Below are positions 11,031 to 21,520 of a stretch of 64,000 nt of DNA, in pieces (the stretch's first letter is position 1; the number at the start of each line of letters is the position of its first letter). Origin of the DNA: Lotus japonicus (Eukaryota; Streptophyta; Magnoliopsida; Fabales; Fabaceae); contig NC_080044.1 in the NCBI RefSeq assembly GCF_012489685.1, positions 31,228,369-31,292,368 on the forward strand. The letters are read 5' to 3'. The notes below the pieces were generated by a model. The model did no database searches and was not told the origin of the DNA. It saw only the letters and a program-made list of their open reading frames with translations. A program made the position numbers and the translations under genes.

Positions 11031-11705
11031 CTGACAAAGGCGTAGTCCGCCCAAACACACATAGAAGACGCGAGGGTCAACTCCAAAGAATTATATAAAT
11101 ATTAAAGCCAGATATATATATATATGGGATAATAATTATTAGCCTCTCAGGCTTAGAGTTTAGGGATAACATCCTAGGGTTGCATATATCACAATGAATA
11201 TAAAGATAATAATAAGAATTAGCATGCCTCAAGTAGGATAAACAGGTACCAATCACACTCAGCAACTAAGTCAGCATGTATGTTGCATGAAATGCAATGC
11301 TGGGTAACAAAATGCATTCCGGAAGAAGGATGGACACCATCGAGTCAGCCCTAACACCGGCCAAAGTGGGACCATTCCGCTCGGGCGCCTCTTACACCAC
11401 ACAAAAGTAGTCAGATCAGCAGTGAACCCGTAGGTCTGCCATTCCGTCTGCTACTAAGGACCACCGTAGTGTCCTAAATATGGAAATCCGGGTCTTATGA
11501 CCATTTTGGAATCCACCGAGGTCCGGTAATCCGCCGTGTATTAACCTCAAAATGAGTGCATGAATGCAAGTGATTAGCCAAACAACGTCTCCGACCTCAC
11601 TCGACACGTCGTCACGTGTTCTAGCTAACTTATTGTCTCTAAAAAGCCTACCCTAAGGCAAACGTCGATTCTGCGACAAAATGAATTAATCAAAAGAAGA
11701 AGAAT

Positions 11706-11962
11706 GTACTTGGGAACTCATGGTTCCCGGCTAAACTTTAGATAGCCAATCAATAAACTGCTCATCGAGCGAAAAGGTACCGAAGTACTTGGAAACTTAT
11801 AGTCTCCGGCTAAACTTTAGATAGCCAAACAATAACCTGCTCAACGAGCGAAAAGGTACCGAAGTACTTGGAAACTTATAGTCTCCGGCTAAACTTTAGA
11901 TAGCCAAACAATAAACTGCTCATCGAGCGAAAGAGTATAAGCGTACTCGGAAACTTGTAAGT
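11706..11962 (-). repeat. Tandem array, three units of about 79 bp, inside LTR L2
   Basis: The marker GCTAAACTTTAGATAGCCAA recurs starting near 11730, 11810 and 11888, with a partial fourth unit after 11940. Each unit also carries GAGCGAAAAGGTACCGAAG. The other LTR of this tandem breaks off into the N gap at the start of this array. It is not a CRISPR array: the units abut without unique spacers. Confidence 0.85.
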
Positions 11963-12554
11963 TTCCTCAAGACTTGGACTCGACGACACTTCTCATATCT
12001 TCAAGACTAATATTCAGGCTCTAAGCTCTTATCTAAATGTTGTTATCATTTGTTCAAGGGGTTTAGAGATTGATTAATGTCTTATGAATTTTCTTTGAGA
12101 AAATAGATTTCGTTTAGTCTTATGATACTTCCTATGAGTTTCAGGGATCCCATAATCCCAATTAATTTCTGAGAAGGTCTCGATCCATTAAAATATAACA
12201 AGGTCCGAACTTCGTTCGTCCTTTCAAAACTCTCTCAAAATCTCATAAAAATTCGGCATGACTTGCCCGTAATCCTCACTTTCCAGAAACATAGGCACGA
12301 GTGGAATAACATCAATGAAACAGCTCAACCAATAGGCATAAACAGCATATTCCAACACATCCTAAGTTAACCATGTAGCACATAGCATGTGAATCATTTA
12401 GCACACAATATCATGGCATCAAGTACTCAACAAGTTCGGCCGAAGCCTCAGAAATCATTTCAGACATTTAGCAATTAGGTGCATAACACATAAATCAAGT
12501 CGAATTTCATCGACACCTAAAGCATTATCTAGTAATTCAGAGAGTAGCCCTCAC

Positions 12555-12632
12555 CTGTAACTCCTCCAGCGTTTTCCTCACAACCTCCTTCACGTTCCTC
12601 GCCTTGATCTCCAGGAAACTCCTCAAAAGAAC
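12555..12632 (-). other. Conserved 78-nt exon-like block in LTR L2
   Basis: On the minus strand it is preceded by an AG and followed by GTGAGG, a near-consensus 5' splice site. It is open in the frame beginning GSFEEFP. The same block, also 78 nt, occurs at 26570, 51741 and 60343 in the other TkA LTRs. It may be a leader exon of the retrotransposon RNA; splicing is not proven. Confidence 0.4.
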
Positions 12633-13435
12633 CTTAAGCCAAAATCACAGAAATCAACACATTGAGTCAGGAACTCAGCAAGCAATAAGTCCTAGGGTTA
12701 CACGGTACATTACAAACTCTGTGGTACGACAATCTAACGCGTTAAGACAAGTTTTCGAAAAAGTCGGATTTCCTCCCCCCTTGGTATAGCTCTCGGCCAC
12801 TTTCCTTAATTGGGAGGGTCGATTTTTCTTCGATCAAACTTGGTTCCTAGGTTAACATAAGCCGTAACTAAGACGGTTCTAAGCTCGGAAAAATTTTCGG
12901 ATCGAAAACTGATATAGGGGCAGTTTGGTCATTATTTTTAGCTCAGAATTTCAAAATTGGATTTTTGAAAAACAAATTGGATGGGGACGTCCACAACGAC
13001 GTTTATGACGACAAATCCTACTAGCACTAAGCCAAGTCGATAGATTAGAGCGTAAAGGTTGCGACTTTGCCGAAAAATGGGTATTTAGGGTAGAAATTGA
13101 TCCCGGCGGCATTTCGTCGACATTTGACAAAATCTAATCCGCAGAACACGCTCAGGAGCATGCAGGGAAGAAGTTTAGACGCTGAAATCAGCTGATTTGA
13201 ACAGTTTTTCAAAAACCTCAAAATTTTGAACTCAGAAAGTCGCAGGAGAAATGGACAGAAACGACGATTCGAAGGAGAGTATAGATTACCTACCTCGAGG
13301 TCTTCGATTAGTGACGATCGGTGAAGCAAACGGGCAAGAAACGACGAAGATCTGGATCTCTCTCTCTCTCTAGGAACTCGCGGTTTTGGGGGTGGGGAAA
13401 ATGGGTTTTTTTGCAAAAAATCTAATTTTTCAAGC

Positions 13436-13443
13436 TATTTATA
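13436..13443 (-). promoter_or_regulatory. Candidate TATA box of LTR L2
   Basis: TATAAATA on the minus strand in the context CCTATAAATAGC, upstream of a CT repeat. Best core-promoter candidate for this element. Confidence 0.55.
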
Positions 13444-14129
13444 GGTTTTGGAAAAAACGGAAAAATGATTTTTTTGCGATTCCGATTTTTCCTGCGCGTT
13501 CCTCTGCGCATTCTAAGATAGGTTCTGGCGACAGAATTCCAGAACTCAAAACAGGATTCTTGGAATTAAACCAAAAGATCCAAAATCGGCATAAGTCGGT
13601 GTAAGTCGGTTTATCCCGAAAAACTACTTTTTGCAGTGATCGTCGGATGAGAAAACTTCCTTCTGAAGAAAGATTAGGAATGATGAGAGAAGTAGGAGAA
13701 CGCGGGTGGAATCTTCATTTGAGTTTCCGGATAGAAAAAGTCTTCATCGTCTGTCGATCTTAGGTTTTTCGAACTATCAGGGATTCCGTTTCGGCAAACT
13801 TCCGAGAATTGGAATTTGACGTTCGTACTTTCCAGGATTTCGCATCGAAATGGTTGTTTAAGGACGGAAAAGAGAAGTTCTAACATTTCTCTGAGGATTT
13901 TTTTTGGAATTAGTTTCCATCGAGTCCTAAAGCGTAAATTAACTATTCACTAATACCTTCGACCTAGGATTAAGCGTATGTTAGTCGTGCTATAACTCTT
14001 TCGGTTTTTCGATACATTCTTGGACTTTTCCTGAACCTCTTTCCTTCCCAAATTTATCTTAATCAAATAACTCTTTTATTTTATTCACTTATCCAAAGCG
14101 TTAAAACTTGGGCCTTACACAGTGCGCTA

Positions 14130-14906
14130 ATGCCATTGTCATTTTAGAGAGCATCATCATCTCCTAAAATGAGGGAGATATTGCTAACATTTGCCTCAGA
14201 GCCCTTTTCTGATGTTGCTGCACCTAGACAACATGCCCAAACCTTCTACATTTCCAGCATGTAATATTCCTTCCCTAGTTCTTCTTGCCATAAAGCCCAC
14301 CTATAACTACCAGCGCTGAGCTTGTTGAAGTGTTTATCTTCACATTTCATTCTTCTTCTTTAGAAATATTTTGGTTGACAACATCCACAAAGCTCAAAGT
14401 TTCCTTCCCATATTTAAAAACAAGTTTGATATGATCATATGAAGATGGAAGAGACCATATGAGTCTTAGTGCTTTATCTTCTTCCTCAATATCGACTCCT
14501 ATAGCTTCTAATTTGGAGACAACTCCATTGAGAGCACTAAAATGATCCGAGGCTTTCATATTATTCTTCATGCGTAAATTGTTGAGCTGCTCTTTCAGCA
14601 GCAATCGATTTGAACTGTCTTTTGCCTAATATAACCCTTCAAATTTCTTTCAAAGTTCTTTGGCTGATGAAATACTTTGCACATTTGTAAGAATATTCTT
14701 AGCCAAACATAGGTGGATTGCACTTGCGGCTCTCAGATCTAGTTCCTCCCACTTCTCATTCTCCAAGTTGGAAGTGTTTCCTTTCAACGCCTTGTGAAGT
14801 CGCGATTGTTCAACACATCATTGACTTGTATTTTCCATAAGCCAAAATTGATTCTTCTATCAAACTTCTCTATGTCACACTTCCTAGCATTTGAATAACT
14901 TGACAT
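14130..14906 (-). pseudogene. Decayed Ty1/copia gag fragment
   Basis: Starting at an ATG at 14904-14906, the minus strand encodes a copia Gag N-terminus (FDRRINFGLWKIQV). After a frameshift comes a helical region, then the open part 14347-14604 with the family-typical run DHFSALNGVVSKLEAIG and a SLPSSYDHI motif. A degenerate zinc knuckle (CWKCRRFGHVV, then a stop) follows near 14230-14260. At least two nonsense codons and one frameshift are present, and no RT or LTR of this element is in the window. The minus-strand TkA tandem begins right beside it and may have inserted into it. Confidence 0.75.
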
Positions 14907-15052
14907 TGTGACCGCGTGTAAACTGTAAATCGTGGTGGCGATGATGAAGCATTTTCATGGGGCTTATATATCACACTCTTATCATGCTTTATCCATTATT
15001 TATTATGGTGAATTAAATAATTCATCATTTTAATGTATAAAAGGAGCTTGAT

Positions 15053-15124
15053 GTATAAGGTTATACAATACAATGTTAATACGAAACAATAAATATGTCT
15101 ATAATGTATTGTATAACCTTATAC
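15053..15124. repeat. Perfect 20-bp inverted repeat (hairpin)
   Basis: The arms are 15053-15072 (GTATAAGGTTATACAATACA) and 15105-15124 (its exact reverse complement), separated by 32 bases. This could be a very small MITE remnant or an RNA hairpin. No target duplication is obvious. Confidence 0.8.
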
Positions 15125-15155
15125 TATTATGTCTTATAAGACCTACCCAACCCTT

Positions 15156-15350
15156 ACTTTTTTTCTCTTCTAATCATATCATGTGTATCATTTTATCTTT
15201 TCTTATCTCTAATTGTCTAATAATTATTGCATTTTTTATTTCCACTATAGATTCCACCATGAATATAAAAAGCAAAGCAAGAAGAAAAATCAAGAGTAGG
15301 AACAAACCAAAACTAGGTCACATGGATTGGGGAGTGAGCGAGTCTAGTCT
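15156..15350. repeat. Upstream duplicated block, copy 1
   Basis: About 195 bp that recurs at 15895-16110 in the same orientation. The shared core includes CACCATGAATATAAAAAGCA and a TAGGTCACATGG motif. The two copies lie about 740 bp apart, with a Stowaway-like MITE between them. Confidence 0.75.
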
Positions 15351-15557
15351 ATGATTTTGTTCCTTTGTTGTTTGATTCGTTGTTTGATTCGTGTGACACT
15401 CTCTATATTACGGGTGAGCCTCCTTAGTTTTGAACGTTAGCCGTGTAAGAAATAAAAAATAGAAAAAAAAATATATTTACCTATATTACTTTGATACCCT
15501 ATTAAACTTTTCTACTATGTTTATTATTTTTTTCAAATGAGCCACCCAACTAACATG

Positions 15558-15847
15558 CTCCCTCCGTCTCTAATTATAAGCTAACATTGAGACTTATGTG
15601 ATCTCACTAAATATAAGTTAACTATGCAAAAGCTAATATTTTTTTCCATATTTGTCATTGCATTTTCAATTCCAAAATTTTGAAATTGAAACTCACTTTT
15701 ACTCTCTTTCCTCCTAGTACTACCCACTTAAATATGAGTAAATATAGAAGATTGTACCATTTTTTTAAAAATCAATGCATCAATTAAGATTTTCTTAATA
15801 ATCGTGATTTTTATAACTTTAACTTATAATTAGGGACATATGAAGTA
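15558..15847. mobile_element. Stowaway-like MITE (degenerate right end)
   Basis: The left end CTCCCTCCGTCTCTAATTAT is the classic Stowaway (Tc1/mariner) terminus. The right end CTTATAATTAGGGACATATG, ending near AAGTA, is its mutated inverted counterpart. About 290 bp, AT-rich, non-coding. Confidence 0.75.
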
Positions 15848-15894
15848 TCTTTTTTACAATATGATGTGTACTACTAAACACACATATGACAACA

Positions 15895-16110
15895 TTTTTT
15901 TACTCTATCTCTTTCTTCTCCTCTAATCACATTACATGTATCATTTATCTTTACTCTCTCTGATTATCTAATTATCTAATTATTATTTCATTTTTTAATC
16001 TCCAATGTGGATTCCACACCATGAATATAAAAAGCAAAGCAAGAAGAAAAATCAAGAGTAGGCACGAACCACAACTAGGTCACATGGGGAGTGAGAGAGT
16101 CTGGTCTAAT
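15895..16110. repeat. Upstream duplicated block, copy 2
   Basis: Second copy of the block at 15156-15350, lying directly upstream of the G-box region of the LNK1-like gene. The two have diverged by several substitutions and small indels, so the duplication is not recent. Confidence 0.75.
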
Positions 16111-16157
16111 ATAGTGCGGGGCCACGTACCGTTGTCGACGTAGACTGGCCCACCAGA

Positions 16158-16163
16158 CACGTG
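16158..16163. promoter_or_regulatory. G-box upstream of the LNK1-like gene
   Basis: CACGTG in the context GACACGTGTC. G-boxes are bound by bZIP and bHLH factors (HY5, PIFs), in keeping with light- and clock-controlled promoters. Function here is inference. Confidence 0.5.
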
Positions 16164-16266
16164 TCAAAATCACAACACACTTAAAGTTACGTGGACGAAT
16201 ACAAACACAGTAACTGATCGGATCTCAGCGCCCACTTCCCCGCCACGAACCCCGAATTTCCATGTC

Positions 16267-16272
16267 CACGTG
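16267..16272. promoter_or_regulatory. Second G-box upstream of the LNK1-like gene
   Basis: CACGTG in CCACGTGTCGG, 109 bp after the first. I found no clear evening element (AAAATATCT) nearby. Confidence 0.5.
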
Positions 16273-17074
16273 TCGGTTTCTCCGTGACGCCTTTCGCTTC
16301 AATTTCAAAACACCATTAACATTTAATAATTAAATAATAATAATAAATTAGTATTATATTATTATATATTCATTCACATAACAAACAGTGAAACTTTTTG
16401 TGCGGGTGAGAACAGAAGAAGAAGCCTCTGGAAGAAGCGTAGAGGAAAACCTAACTGCACACCTGAACTGAGCTCAAATCCACCATTTCTCAATCTCTCT
16501 CTCAAATTCTCCGCAAGATTCAGTTAACCGTGCTCTGATTCCAGGTTTTTCTCTTGTTCTTGTTCATTTTTTCTTCGAATTTTCAATTTACACGAACATA
16601 AATTACTACTTATTAGGTATTTTTCACGATTTTCTTTCTGAAAACATGCTAGTTATGGCTGCATGGTTGATTCCTGTAATTTTTTGTATTTAATTTATGT
16701 TTTAGTGTTATTTTTGGTGTATTTTAGGGTTTTTTAGCTTCAGAAACATGCTGAATAGAGCATAGTTTGAGGAAGTGATATAGAACTGTGATAGTAGTGA
16801 AAGTGGTAAAGTGGAAGAGTTGGATCTATAAGAGGATGATTCATGTGGTTCCTGTTTAGGAAAGTTTTATTTTGAATTTTCTAGTTTTTAGGCAATTTAG
16901 TTTAAACTTTTTTGTTACATTGACTTTTATATGTTGGTACCTGGATGTTTACTTTTGTTTAAGACACCTATTACTTTTTACTGTTAATTATGAATGCCGT
17001 GATTTTTGAGAAGTTTTTATGAGTTTTGAGCATTTATATATGTATATAGTTAAAGTTTGATGTTCGTTGTCGTT

Positions 17075-17228
17075 AGTGTTGTCAAATTACGATCGTGGAC
17101 CATCGCGGTGAGCCAAAAATCCGCTATTTCGGCCGCTATTTAGCGGCGAATAGCGCGCTGTAGAGGGCAATAGCGGCGTCGCGATTAGCCATAAATCTGC
17201 TACACTACGCCGCTATCTGATAACACTG
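17075..17228. mobile_element. Small MITE with a 9-bp target duplication (Mutator-like)
   Basis: 154 bp in the first LNK1 intron, with imperfect inverted ends AGTGTTGTCA and TGATAACACT. It is flanked by direct repeats GTTGTCGTT at 17066-17074 and 17229-17237. A 9-bp duplication points to the Mutator (MULE) superfamily. The interior is GC-rich with repeated CCGCTATT/AGCGGCG motifs, unlike the AT-rich intron around it. Confidence 0.75.
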
Positions 17229-18143
17229 GTTGTCGTTGCTGAAAGTTTATATGGATAATGAATGCAATTGGAACATTCAGGTGCTGTTTGAAAACTCAAT
17301 TCAGTGCTTGAAATGAGAAGTTATCAAAATGAAAATGGTCTGGTGATGTTTGTTTAGTACCTACCAAAAGTGTTCTCAAGTGAAGAAATGCTGAAAACAC
17401 TTAGTGCAATGGAGGGCATTTTATACATTTATTCAGCATCAAACATTTCCTTATTCAAGTAGTTGGATGAGAAACAAACACTTTAAAACTGCTTATATTT
17501 TGTTTTAAAAAAATAGCAAATTGCACCGACCTCTCCTTAGGTTTATCATTATTGCACTGACATCTGCTCCTTCATACACCATTTAGGATTACAGATTGAT
17601 GCATAATAATATATCTTAGGATTCTAGATTCAAAGAGATGCAGATGATATATTTAAATACGTATCCACACTTCTTTACATGCTATAACTTTAATGTCAAT
17701 CCTGTTATACATTTTTTAAAGCTACATTGAATGTTCTGACTCAAAGACAAAGCTTTAGAGAGTACATTTTTCCAGAATTGCAGACTCATGAGCAGTTTGT
17801 TTCCTTCTTAGTTTCTTTGGAATTAATAATCTACCTGAGCATGTTTAATTTGCCAATTGAACATTAGAAGCTGTGGTTTATTTGCCAACAAAGATGTAAA
17901 ATTTTCTAGTGTTTGTCACTTCACAAGTTTAGAGAGGTTGATGCTGTCTGGAATGATATAATTTTTTTCCCCAGTGAGTATTAGCCTATTAGGATATATT
18001 AATGTTGAGGGAGACAGGGAGCCACCTAGTACTGACCTTTGTTTCTGTCTATATGTGGTTCAGTGATTTGTTTATGAGGATTTATGATGTTCTGTGATGC
18101 CAGGTTATAAGTAGTTTTCTGAATATCTGTCTTGGTGTCGCAG

Positions 18144-18664
18144 CTTCTAGATATGTGTCAGATGAATTTGGTGAAACTGATGATCAGATAGTGCCTCCAG
18201 CCGGTGACAGGCATAAGGACCAGTCCACAATACAGTGTGATAGCTGTAAGAAATCACTTCATGAACTGCTGATTATGTGAGTAGCTATTGTACTCAGGGT
18301 AAAGAGGGATTGTCTCAACAAATCTGAATAAATAAGAAAGAATGTCGGAGAAAGGTTCATGGTCTCACAAACCTGAAGATCTGCTTTCTCCATGTGTTGG
18401 TGATTCATGCAAAGAACAGAAAAGGGAAACATCAGATAATAGAAGTATGTCTGATCATTATTTCAAGAGCAGCAATTTAGATTCTACTGGTGGTGAACTT
18501 TGTGCGGATGATACTATCTTAGGAGACAAGTGTTTGATGGAGGATGATACTGTGTCTCAATATTCAATCAGTCACATATCTCAACCTGATAATGAACTTA
18601 GCTTCCTTGATAATGATGGGTGGCTTGATTTTGGAAACTTTGAAGATATTGATAGGACGATGCT
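18144..18664 (+). pseudogene. LNK1: LNK1-like exon with VSDEF and GNFEDIDR motifs (frameshifted)
   Basis: Acceptor GTCGCAG before 18144 and donor CT/GTAAG at 18664. The N-terminal part reads in one frame to a TGA at 18278, continues in a second frame (SSYCTQGKEGLSQQ) to another TGA, and resumes in a third frame from 18342 to the donor. The last part is a clean 107-codon stretch ending in LDFGNFEDIDRTML. Confidence 0.75.
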
Positions 18665-18781
18665 GTAAGAAATTCTCCTGTGTGACAAAAGTTTATTTGC
18701 CTTTTGCTTTGTATGAATGCCATTCAATTCATCATGATCATGATTTTCATAAATATCTGCATATTACTTTGAAAATTGCAG

Positions 18782-19130
18782 AAATTGTGACTTAACTTTT
18801 GGAATGGGGAGCCTCAATAATGAAGAGGAGTTCTGCTGGCTCTCATCTTCACATGGAACTGAGGGATCTGATGATGCACTGAAATCTGACTTCAAGTTTT
18901 CATCTGCTGAAGCAAGTCCATTCAAAAGTATATCAGATAATAATATCAACCCAAATGAAAATATTGAAGGTCTGACAATTCATGATTGCAGCAGAAAGGC
19001 ATCTCCTATTAATAAAAATCTGAAGTCTCAGATGAATGTCGACCATGATGCTGTTCCTGCTTCGTTATCAATGTTCAGTGAATCAGACATGACGTCCGGT
19101 GTTGAAGATGGCTTGGTGCATAAACCAAAG
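18782..19130 (+). pseudogene. LNK1: LNK1-like middle exon (open frame)
   Basis: Acceptor ATTGCAG before 18782 and donor CAAAG/GTTGG after 19130. It is open throughout. It joins in phase to the previous exon (junction TML/NCDLTFGMG) and to the next (KPK/IERKLSK). It is Ser-, Asp- and Asn-rich, as usual for this largely disordered family. Confidence 0.8.
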
Positions 19131-20144
19131 GTTGGAACCGTTTCTTTTCCTTTTTTTACTGTCAAAAAAGACTCATTTTACAACTTGGATTCCTAGTTTC
19201 TCAATTTCAGATTATATAGCTACAATTCTGTGTGGATTATTTAACCAAACCACACGGGTCGAGACATATATTCATTCACAAAATGAACCTCTCAAAGGCA
19301 TATGACACAATAAATTTGAGTTTGCCTCAAACCTTGTTAATTCTTAATGCCATTGAATTAAATTATTGAAGCATGGTATTACATGTGTATGCTATGATTT
19401 ATGCACTAGACCTGATTGTGTTTGACATTTCAATGCTATATTGTCAAAATTTATATGTTTTAGAATTCAATTCAGTTGATATTTTGAAAATGTTAAGATC
19501 CCACATTCACTAAAGATGTGACGAAATAGTCTAGACAAGGCTAAAAAGTCTAGATTTTTGGAAACTCGTGGGTAAAATAGCAATAAGTTATGTTGTAGGT
19601 TGTGATACCAATTAGAAGTTATACGGTCAAGTCTTTTAGGTATTGGGGGGAAAGAAATACACAGAATAATAAATTGAAATTGCTGTTAATGATATGTTGG
19701 ATGTCATTACATGAGACAAAGTACTGACCTTTACATATTCTAATATATTATTCTTTTAATCCTAATTAAATAAAGAAACAAATCATGAAATATAAAGAAA
19801 TATGGAAACCAATCCTAAATATAATTGAAGATATTCTAAATTACTTTGAGATACAACCCAAATATGTGAAATGTTTTCCATATAGGTGCGCAGTAAAAAA
19901 ATTCATGTGCGCACAGCCCAAATATGCGCGCAGTAATTTTTTAACATGTCCATCCATGCTTGGGCTTGACCTCTTTTGCTGTACTCAATTACGGCTGTTT
20001 TACCTTTTGGGTGTTTTGTTGCATTCATCTGGCTAATGCTTTATACTGAAGGTGAACTAATTTGACTGCCTGGTCTATTTAATTCAGGTGAACTTATAAA
20101 CTGAAATGAATTGTCTCTTAATTTGTATGTCGCTTTATTGATAG

Positions 20145-20799
20145 ATTGAAAGGAAGCTGTCAAAGCCATCAACAGGAAAGAGAAAAAACGGCTACCTAAA
20201 TAATGGTGATTCTGATCACCCCTCTACTCATGTAGAGCAATATGCAAATCTGAAGCAATCCTTTGGAGACTCTTCCAGTGGAGTTACTTCTCAGGATAGC
20301 ATCCACAAGCGCAGACCAAACACTGATTCTGAATCTTTAGGATGTATACAGATACAAACTCCCCTAATGAACGCAGAGTATAGTCATACTCATACTTCAA
20401 AATATACTTCCCTCCTTCCACCTTTTTCTGTATCTAGGTCTGAACATGATGGACATCCATCTCCTTCTTTCAAAGATCCATCATATGCATCAAACATGGA
20501 CATTTCTCATGGTCATCCTTTGGAGGCTGCTGCCTTGAAAACAAATGATAACAGCAGAAATCCGTGTCTCTTCCATGATACAGAACTGCTAAGTGGGGGT
20601 TTCAAAAGTGAAAATATTCAAAGTTCTACGCCATTCAAAAGTCCAGGTCCAGCTCAGGTCCAGCTCAGAAGGTAGGTCACCGGTTTGAAGATGAGAATGA
20701 AGGCCATAGTGAAGTTGGAGGAACTAGCATAGGGTTTTCACAAGAAATAGAGTCATCAAATGTGCAGGAAAATTCATCTATGAGCCCTGCACTGGCTTA
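20145..20799 (+). pseudogene. LNK1: LNK1-like 3' exon, frameshifted by an 11-bp duplication and cut by a TIR element
   Basis: Acceptor TTGATAG before 20145. The exon opens with IERKLSKPSTGKRK, a basic patch that may be a nuclear signal. It stays open until AGGTCCAGCTC is repeated at 20645-20655 and 20656-20666; the shift then produces a TAG. Downstream of that the original frame still shows GHRFEDENEGHSEVGG and ends at a TAA inside the junction with the element at 20801. Confidence 0.8.
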
Positions 20800-20800
20800 A

Positions 20801-21516
20801 GGTAGAGTTTAGGTTAGGTTATAAAGATGAAATTAAATATATAATTCAATACAAGCGATAAGGCAACTAAATCTTATTCAATACAAAAGTTTAAATAACA
20901 TTAAATGAAGTTAATCACATAATAAGTGAAGTTTACGAAATAAGCAATTTAAAATATAAAGTTAATCGTTCAACTAGAACGTATTGAATTTAACACTTAA
21001 AATATTTCCTCAGACATTCAACATATCCAAATTGTAAAGTTTTCATTACAAGTGAGCAATTTCTCGCATGAGGTATGTGGTTGGTTCTGGTCAGTGTATA
21101 CATTACAATGTAAGGATAGGTCACGTGAGGGATTAAAATGTTATAATCTCACTCTTTATTATCTAATGAATCAATAGCAAAGATTTGGAGTAAGTTTTTT
21201 AATTACTCCAAGAATCAATGGATAAGGGCGGGACACCGAGAGGAAGGAAAAATGATCTCCACCCTCGTCCTTAACTTTTTATTGAGATGATTTTTGTCAT
21301 CATTCTCATCCGCATAAAAAAATTCTCAAGAGCCCTTAACAAGGCATCATTTAGGAATCCTCAACTTGGAAATCGAGATTGTTTCCATCCGCATAAGAAA
21401 AATTCTCAAAGCCCTTAACAAGGCATCCCTGAGGAATCCTCATCCCATAGCGAGTCCTATTGTTTTTTTAAAGTTGCTTACTCATCAATAACTCCAATAC
21501 TAACCTAAACTCTACC
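20801..21516. mobile_element. 716-bp TIR element (Tourist/PIF-Harbinger-like MITE) at the broken end of LNK1
   Basis: The ends are perfect inverted repeats GGTAGAGTTTAGGTTAG and CTAACCTAAACTCTACC, flanked by TTAA on both sides (20797-20800 and 21517-21520). This fits a TTAA or TAA target duplication. The superfamily call is tentative. The interior is non-coding and contains two related blocks of about 85 bp near 21290-21450 (CATCCGCATAA...CCTTAACAAGGCATC). Confidence 0.75.
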
Positions 21517-21520
21517 TTAA

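Larger units (their letters stand above)
10456..14119 (-). repeat. TkA LTR L2 (5' LTR of the minus-strand tandem)
   Basis: 3664 bp, from TGTAACACC at 10456 to GGCCTTACA at 14119. The outer flank (CAGTG at 14120-14124) is non-element DNA, so this is the true 5' end of the insertion. A matching target duplication would lie left of the window. It holds a TATA box (13436-13443), a 78-nt exon-like block (12555-12632), a 79-bp tandem array (11706-11962) and a truncated LTR ORF (10896-11030). Confidence 0.9.
16390..20799 (+). pseudogene. LNK1: LNK1-like gene (night light-inducible and clock-regulated family), truncated and frameshifted
   Basis: In plants LNK1 and LNK2 are transcriptional coactivators that bind RVE4/RVE8 MYB proteins and promote evening clock genes. 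Exons: a probable 5' UTR exon (about 16390-16543, splice site CCAG/GTTTTT), a coding exon from 18144, then 18782-19130 and 20145-20799. Family signatures are a VSDEF..TDDQIVP start, the GNFEDIDR motif, CDLTFGMGSLNNEEEF across the 18664/18782 junction, and SSNVQENSSMSPAL at the end. Lesions: two frame changes between 18274 and 18342; an 11-bp tandem duplication (20645-20666) that shifts the frame to an early TAG; and loss of everything after SPAL, where a TIR element begins. The lost part contains the conserved C-terminal motifs known to mediate RVE binding. I found no start-codon exon. Confidence 0.8.

Noticed and set aside
11706..11962. Regular repeats resembling a CRISPR array
   Set aside because: The units are contiguous 79-bp tandem repeats without unique spacers, in a plant LTR.
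15073..15354. 93-codon plus-strand ORF
   Set aside because: Low-complexity AT-rich translation overlapping the hairpin and duplicated block; the duplicate does not keep the frame.
18271..18341. Short intron explaining the frame change in LNK1 (GTGAGT at 18277)
   Set aside because: The nearest acceptors would give an intron of about 20 nt, and conserved-looking coding sequence in another frame fills the interval; true frameshifts fit better.
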